A stretch of 64,000 bases of DNA, taken from contig JAQPZY010001372.1 of the NCBI GenBank assembly GCA_029931535.1, positions 1,488,001 to 1,552,000 of the forward strand. Direction: 5' to 3'. Made by a program: the position numbers and the translations under genes. Origin of the DNA: Margaritifera margaritifera. Lineage: Eukaryota > Mollusca > Bivalvia > Unionida > Margaritiferidae. The notes under the pieces are model-generated. The model saw only the letters and a list, made by a program, of their open reading frames with translations. It had not been told where the DNA came from and did not search any database. This document shows, one piece after another, positions 60,225-64,000 of this stretch; position 1 is the stretch's first letter, and the number at the start of each line of letters is the position of its first letter.

Positions 60225-60385
60225 AATATGATTATCAATTTACATGTCTTCAGCAGCGGTGAGCAGTTTTACATTGCCGCTCTCTCTCACAAAAGAATTT
60301 GATGATTTGAAATTGTATTTTCCTTTGACATTTAGCTGATAATGAAATCACTGGTTTATGATATTTTATTTTTTGTGATGCTGCA
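60225..60385. repeat. Dispersed repeat D1, short copy
   Basis: 'catgtcttcagcagcggtgagcag...tctctctcac...aagaatttgatgatttgaa...catttagctgataatgaaat' matches 30955-31070. Confidence 0.55.
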
Positions 60386-60389
60386 AGTC

Positions 60390-60900
60390 GCCATAACAAG
60401 ATTTTCAAAATGACCACCACAGGACCCAATAGGCATCATAAGAAGTCTTTCAGTGAAAACCCAATATCAGCAAGACCATCCATTCAGGAGGAGTAGGCAT
60501 AACAAGATTTTCAATATGGTGGACATACTGGATGTCAGACTGGCACCAATTTCATTTGGAACCATCACGGCATCATAATAAATATTTTAGTGAAAATCCA
60601 ATGTTAATATGACCATTATGGAGAAGTTTTGATAACAAGACATTCAAAATGACCACCATGATAGATGTACTGGATGTGAGATTGACACTATTTGTATTTA
60701 GAACAAATCAGACATTTATATGTCTTTGGGTGAAAATTCAATGTTGATATGATCATCCACTCCGGTTGAGAAGTGATAGCAAAAATTTCAAGATGGCAGC
60801 ACGGTGGCAACATTGGCTCTAAGATTGGCACCATTTTCATTTTGGACCAACTAGTCATCAAGAAATGTCGATACAATCATCAATTCAGGAGAAGTAGAAA
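60390..60900. repeat. R1 array without head or tail
   Basis: About four core units begin 'ataacaagattttcaaaatgaccacc'. Each unit is diverged. Confidence 0.65.
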
Positions 60901-60924
60901 TAATAACATCTTCAAAATCATTGG

Positions 60925-61080
60925 TACCGACTTCAAAGGCTTCATGCTTTGTGTCAAATTTAGTCAAATTCTGTAAAGTAGTTTGTGAGAAGATGTTGTT
61001 TAAAGCTTTTTCCATTTTTAGTAATGATAGCCATATGTGATGGAGGATGGACATCATTTGTACACTGATGTGATGTGAAA
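60925..61080. repeat. Single R3 unit
   Basis: 'cttcaaaggcttcatgctttgtgtcaaatttagtcaaattctgtaaagtagtttgtgagaag...tttttagtaatgatagccatatgtgatgg' matches the 40.85-43.6 kb array. Confidence 0.6.
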
Positions 61081-61148
61081 GGAAGTCTGGTTCTTTTCTA
61101 TGTGAACTTTTGTTCTTTGGATGCCTTACTACCAGAATGCCTTACTAC

Positions 61149-61292
61149 CTTTTGATACTTTCTTCGTCCCCTTTGATACAAGTGATGGATTAGCTGGATT
61201 GGACATTTTATTTCCAGCAGGGCTTTTGGAGGCTGCAAAGGATCTAGGTAACACACTTGAGCTAGTTTTCCCATGTTTCTCAGCTGGTTTGT
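61149..61292 (-). CDS. Coding exon, Ser/Lys-rich segment of the HEPN/coiled-coil gene
   Basis: The minus strand has a pyrimidine-rich acceptor (ATATTTTCAG) just above 61292 and a donor GTAGTAAG just below 61149. Between them a frame that takes 2 nt and leaves 1 nt is open for 47 codons. It reads as low-complexity, disordered-type sequence rich in Ser, Lys, Pro and Asn (for example KTSSSV, SFAASKSPAGN, SKGTKKVSK). The composition is typical of a flexible linker in an animal nuclear or signalling protein and gives no function. The phase matches the next exon at 58355: the leftover G plus TA makes a Val codon. A competing frame across the same bases is also open but does not give a compatible phase. 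Confidence 0.5.
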
Positions 61293-62214
61293 CTGAAAAT
61301 ATAGCAACAAGAATTAAGGTTTATAACATGGAAGATCCAATCAAAGTGTTGTATTAATTTATTATTTATTTCCATGGGAAGGGACATTGCTCGTCTTTTC
61401 TTTTGGAAAAATGGCAAAACCCAATCAATAATTAACTGTTTGTCTTGTTCGGTGTTTGCAGTTGTAAGAGATATAACAATTATGATATCTGTATGCAGGT
61501 GACTTAAGAATGTCATATATTGGTTATGCTTCTATAATGTGTGTATATATAAAGGGTTTATTATGGTGACCTCAGAACATTACTGCAGATAGTGAACATA
61601 GTGGACACAGAGGCAGCAGCCAGGTTACCCCCCCCCCAACACCTTAATGATAGCAACAATATCTACTTGATACAGCGGTATTAACTAGTGTCCGCAGGAC
61701 ACCATATTGATCATTCCACAGACTATATGGTGACTTGTTTTTGTTAGTTATCCTGGGAGACATATTTAATAGGCCAAAATGATGTACTCCACAATGTAGG
61801 GGCATTATCTTAGTGACCCTAGGGTACCAATATGCTCAGAGTTTCTAAATGACCATGCACCCATATCATTCCTGCATTATTTTTATTTTACTATCTAAAA
61901 CACCCATTTCTATAGTTCTGGTGCAGCAAAGAATCTTCCCTTCCACTCATTAAGTTTCAGAGTCAATCATTATTTTAATAAAATAACTTGGCAACTGTCA
62001 CAATTCATCTGTTTCTAACAATTTACCGGTTCATCAAATTTTGTACTAATACAATGACATCATGGACTTCCACATTCTTGCTCAATGAAATGTTTGTTTT
62101 GTGCCTGACATTACATAAACATATAGGAACAAACGTATTTGCGACCTAGAATAGTATATGACCAATGAAGAATGTTGATGCTGAAATTGTAAAATAACAA
62201 TAATGTGCAAAACA
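61293..62214. other. Presumed intron or upstream DNA, no recognised feature
   Basis: AT-rich, with a C-run at 61628. No exon upstream of 61292 was recognised. Confidence 0.3.
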
Positions 62215-62600
62215 TAAGTCCTTTGAAGGACTGATGCTTTACTGGCCAAAAAGAATTTCCAGGAATCCAAGATAAAACCATTTCTTCTTTTCAACTGATG
62301 GGTGTTGAAACCATCTCTGATATTCTTCAGCGATAACAACATGTTCAAATTCGCCACTGAAGCAGCAATATAGGATGTAAAATTGGTGCCATTTTCATTT
62401 AGGACCAACTAGACATCATTAGACATCTTTTGCTTAAAAACCCATGTTAATATGACCATCCAAGCAGCAATATTGGAATCAAGATTGGCACCATTGTAAT
62501 TTAGAATCAGATAGATAACCTAAGAAGTCTTTTGGTGAAAACCACACGTCAACATGGCCATCCATTCCAAAGTAGTGCTGACAAGATATTAATGGCAATT
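62215..62600. repeat. R1 element, head and partial core
   Basis: The head hairpin AGTCCTTTGAAGGACT (62217-62232) is followed by the head block, then two core units. Confidence 0.7.
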
Positions 62601-63110
62601 TGACAAGTGAAATGGAAATAGCAGAAAGTGGATGGACAGAAGATATGACTAGTGTGCTTCATTGTGGAATCAATTTTGGAAGCTGTATTTCACAAGTGCT
62701 TTGAGAGTCCAGATCAAACCAGTGAAGATGACCTTGAGAGACTTGTAAATATTTTCAAACATACAAAATCAAGGAAACTTGAACTTAACTGGGGCAACTC
62801 TTAATACTTGAACAGTTTCTGTCAGAGACAACTGAGCAATGTTCTTTACCAATATAGTTTTAGCTGAGTTATGAACTTAACATTGGTTAACTTAGTTTAG
62901 CTTTACATGTCCTTTACCATACTGACTTTGCAAGAGAAATTACTAAAGTAACCTAGGCTACTGAATCATTTAAATGTTTAAGATTCTTTTCTTTGTAAAT
63001 TTACCATTTTAAAAAAAATTCTTAATTTCCCAATTTTACCTGTTTGCACATAAAAATTCACAATTCCATGGACCCTGGACCCTGTTTTTAAAATGGTACA
63101 GAAATAACTG
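62601..63110 (+). other. Unassigned, weak coding-like run
   Basis: A plus frame at about 62660-62805 reads ESILEAVFHKCFESPDQTSE then DDLERLVNIFKHTKSRKLEL before a stop. It is helix-like and acidic but without clear splice sites. It could be a single decayed exon. Confidence 0.25.
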
Positions 63111-64000
63111 AACTAAAGTGACCTTGGGATTAGGATGCTTTATGTAGAAATTTGTTATGAAAACAATTGTTTTCAAGGTTTTTCAATTTTTGTTATCTTC
63201 ATCTATATATTTCATGGCACATCAGCATCATTTGTCTATACTGAAAGGCTTCAATGCCAGTATGGCAGATGATTTCTGTCAAAACTGATCAAAGTCTGTC
63301 AAGCTTTTTTTTATAAAATAAAGTTGTTTATATGTTTTTTTATTTTTAGTAATGGCAGCCATATTTGATGGAACAGCATCATTTGTATAAATCTGAAAGT
63401 TAGACCTCACATTAAAATGTTTCTTTCAAATTTGGTAACATTCTTTTGAGTGATATTTAAGAACAAGTTCTTAAAAGTTTTCAAGTTTCGTAACATCAAC
63501 CATATCTGATGGTGGATTGGCACCATTTGCACAAATGCTTTCATGTCAGGATGCTTTGTACCACATTTTGTCAAATTCTCTTGAATAGTTTTTGAGAACT
63601 TGTTTACAGAATTTTCTATTTTTAGTAATGGTGGCCATATTTGATGGTGATTCAGCATCATTTTAAACTTGAAAGGCTTTCATGCATGAATGCTTCCTGC
63701 AAACATTTTATGAAATTCTGCTAAGCAGTTTATGTAAAGAAGTTATTCAAAGTTTTTTTTCTATTTTTAGCAATGGTGGCCATATTTGATAGTGAATCTG
63801 CATTGTTTGCACAAATCTTGGAGGCCTTCATGCTAGGACGCTTTCTGTAAAATTTGTCCAAATTCTGTTAAGTGGTTTGTGAGAAGTCTAACGGTTTCTC
63901 TATTTTTTGTATTGGCACCAGTTGCATTGTGAAAGCCTTTTATGCCAAGAAGTGGTTTAATGGTTCTTCTAAGTTTCGAAATGGCTGTTTGATAGCAGAC
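63111..64000. repeat. R3 array, continues past the right edge
   Basis: About six units with 'tttctatttttagtaatggtggccatatttgatggtgatt', 'cagcatcatttgta', 'gaaaggcttcatgccag' and 'tttggtcaaattctgtcaagc'. Confidence 0.7.

Overview
The window is AT-rich, intron-rich and dominated by repeats, with no operons, no long ORFs and spliceosomal-type exon borders (polypyrimidine-AG / GTRAGT). It is animal genomic DNA. Three things suggest a mollusc, most likely a bivalve: short-period arrays built on TGACCTTGACCTTTGACC-type units; 'head + tandem core + tail' repeat elements that resemble the bivalve pearl/Helitron-like families; and DIRS-like and hAT-like remnants. This assignment is inference; no marker gene is present.

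Host gene. Scattered short exons on the minus strand are best explained as one large gene running from beyond the right edge leftward to about 11.6 kb. The clearest exons are at 61292-61149, 58355-58194, 48942-48653, 48093-47932, 26808-26605, 19939-19888 and 11673-11638; 28671-28642 and 24710-24610 are weaker. Splice phases of the first four join without a break, and 19888 to 11638 also agree. The predicted product has a Ser/Lys-rich segment, an acidic segment, a domain with an RNNLIH (R-x4-H) motif suggestive of a HEPN fold of the DZIP3-like type, then coiled coil. Most of its length is introns filled with transposons.

Mobile DNA. (1) Two about 4.6 kb non-coding elements with TA target duplications and CAGTACACGC terminal inverted repeats lie in opposite orientation at 1521-6089 and 32002-36641. 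The second has split an older minus-strand DIRS-like retroelement (about 31.2-39.15 kb, gag-like zinc motif, RT FDDW motif, RNase H motif) inside its RNase H region. (2) Three copies of one hAT-like element, with MADSHH-type N-terminal and dimerisation-domain remnants, lie at 21499-22973, 43908-45543 and 55117-56540. (3) A different hAT remnant, in a permuted tandem duplication, lies at 6.1-7.45 kb; a further hAT C-terminal remnant is at 52.5-52.9 kb. (4) A pogo/Tigger-like element (26961-27922) lies in an AT microsatellite, and a hAT-like non-autonomous element (16620-17950) interrupts a TGACC-type array.

Tandem and dispersed repeats. Family R1 (about 130-150 bp unit with a GATGGCCACCATGG near-palindrome) forms arrays at 1-340, 9.0-10.05, 18.44-19.44, 23.06-24.39, 45.62-47.61, 60.39-60.9 and 62.2-62.6 kb. 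Several arrays have a conserved head hairpin and tail hairpin. R2 (TGACCTTGACC) lies at 10.86-11.34, 12.58-13.02, 15.53-16.62 and 17.95-18.19 kb. R3 (TTTTTAGTAATGGTGGCCATATTTGATGG) lies at 40.85-43.6, 60.93-61.08 and 63.1-64.0 kb. R4 lies at 13.03-13.62 and 25.35-25.74 kb. A decayed multi-frame coding remnant of unknown origin lies at about 56.97-59.76 kb and ends in an in-frame 42-bp minisatellite. No rRNA, tRNA, CRISPR or origin was recognised.
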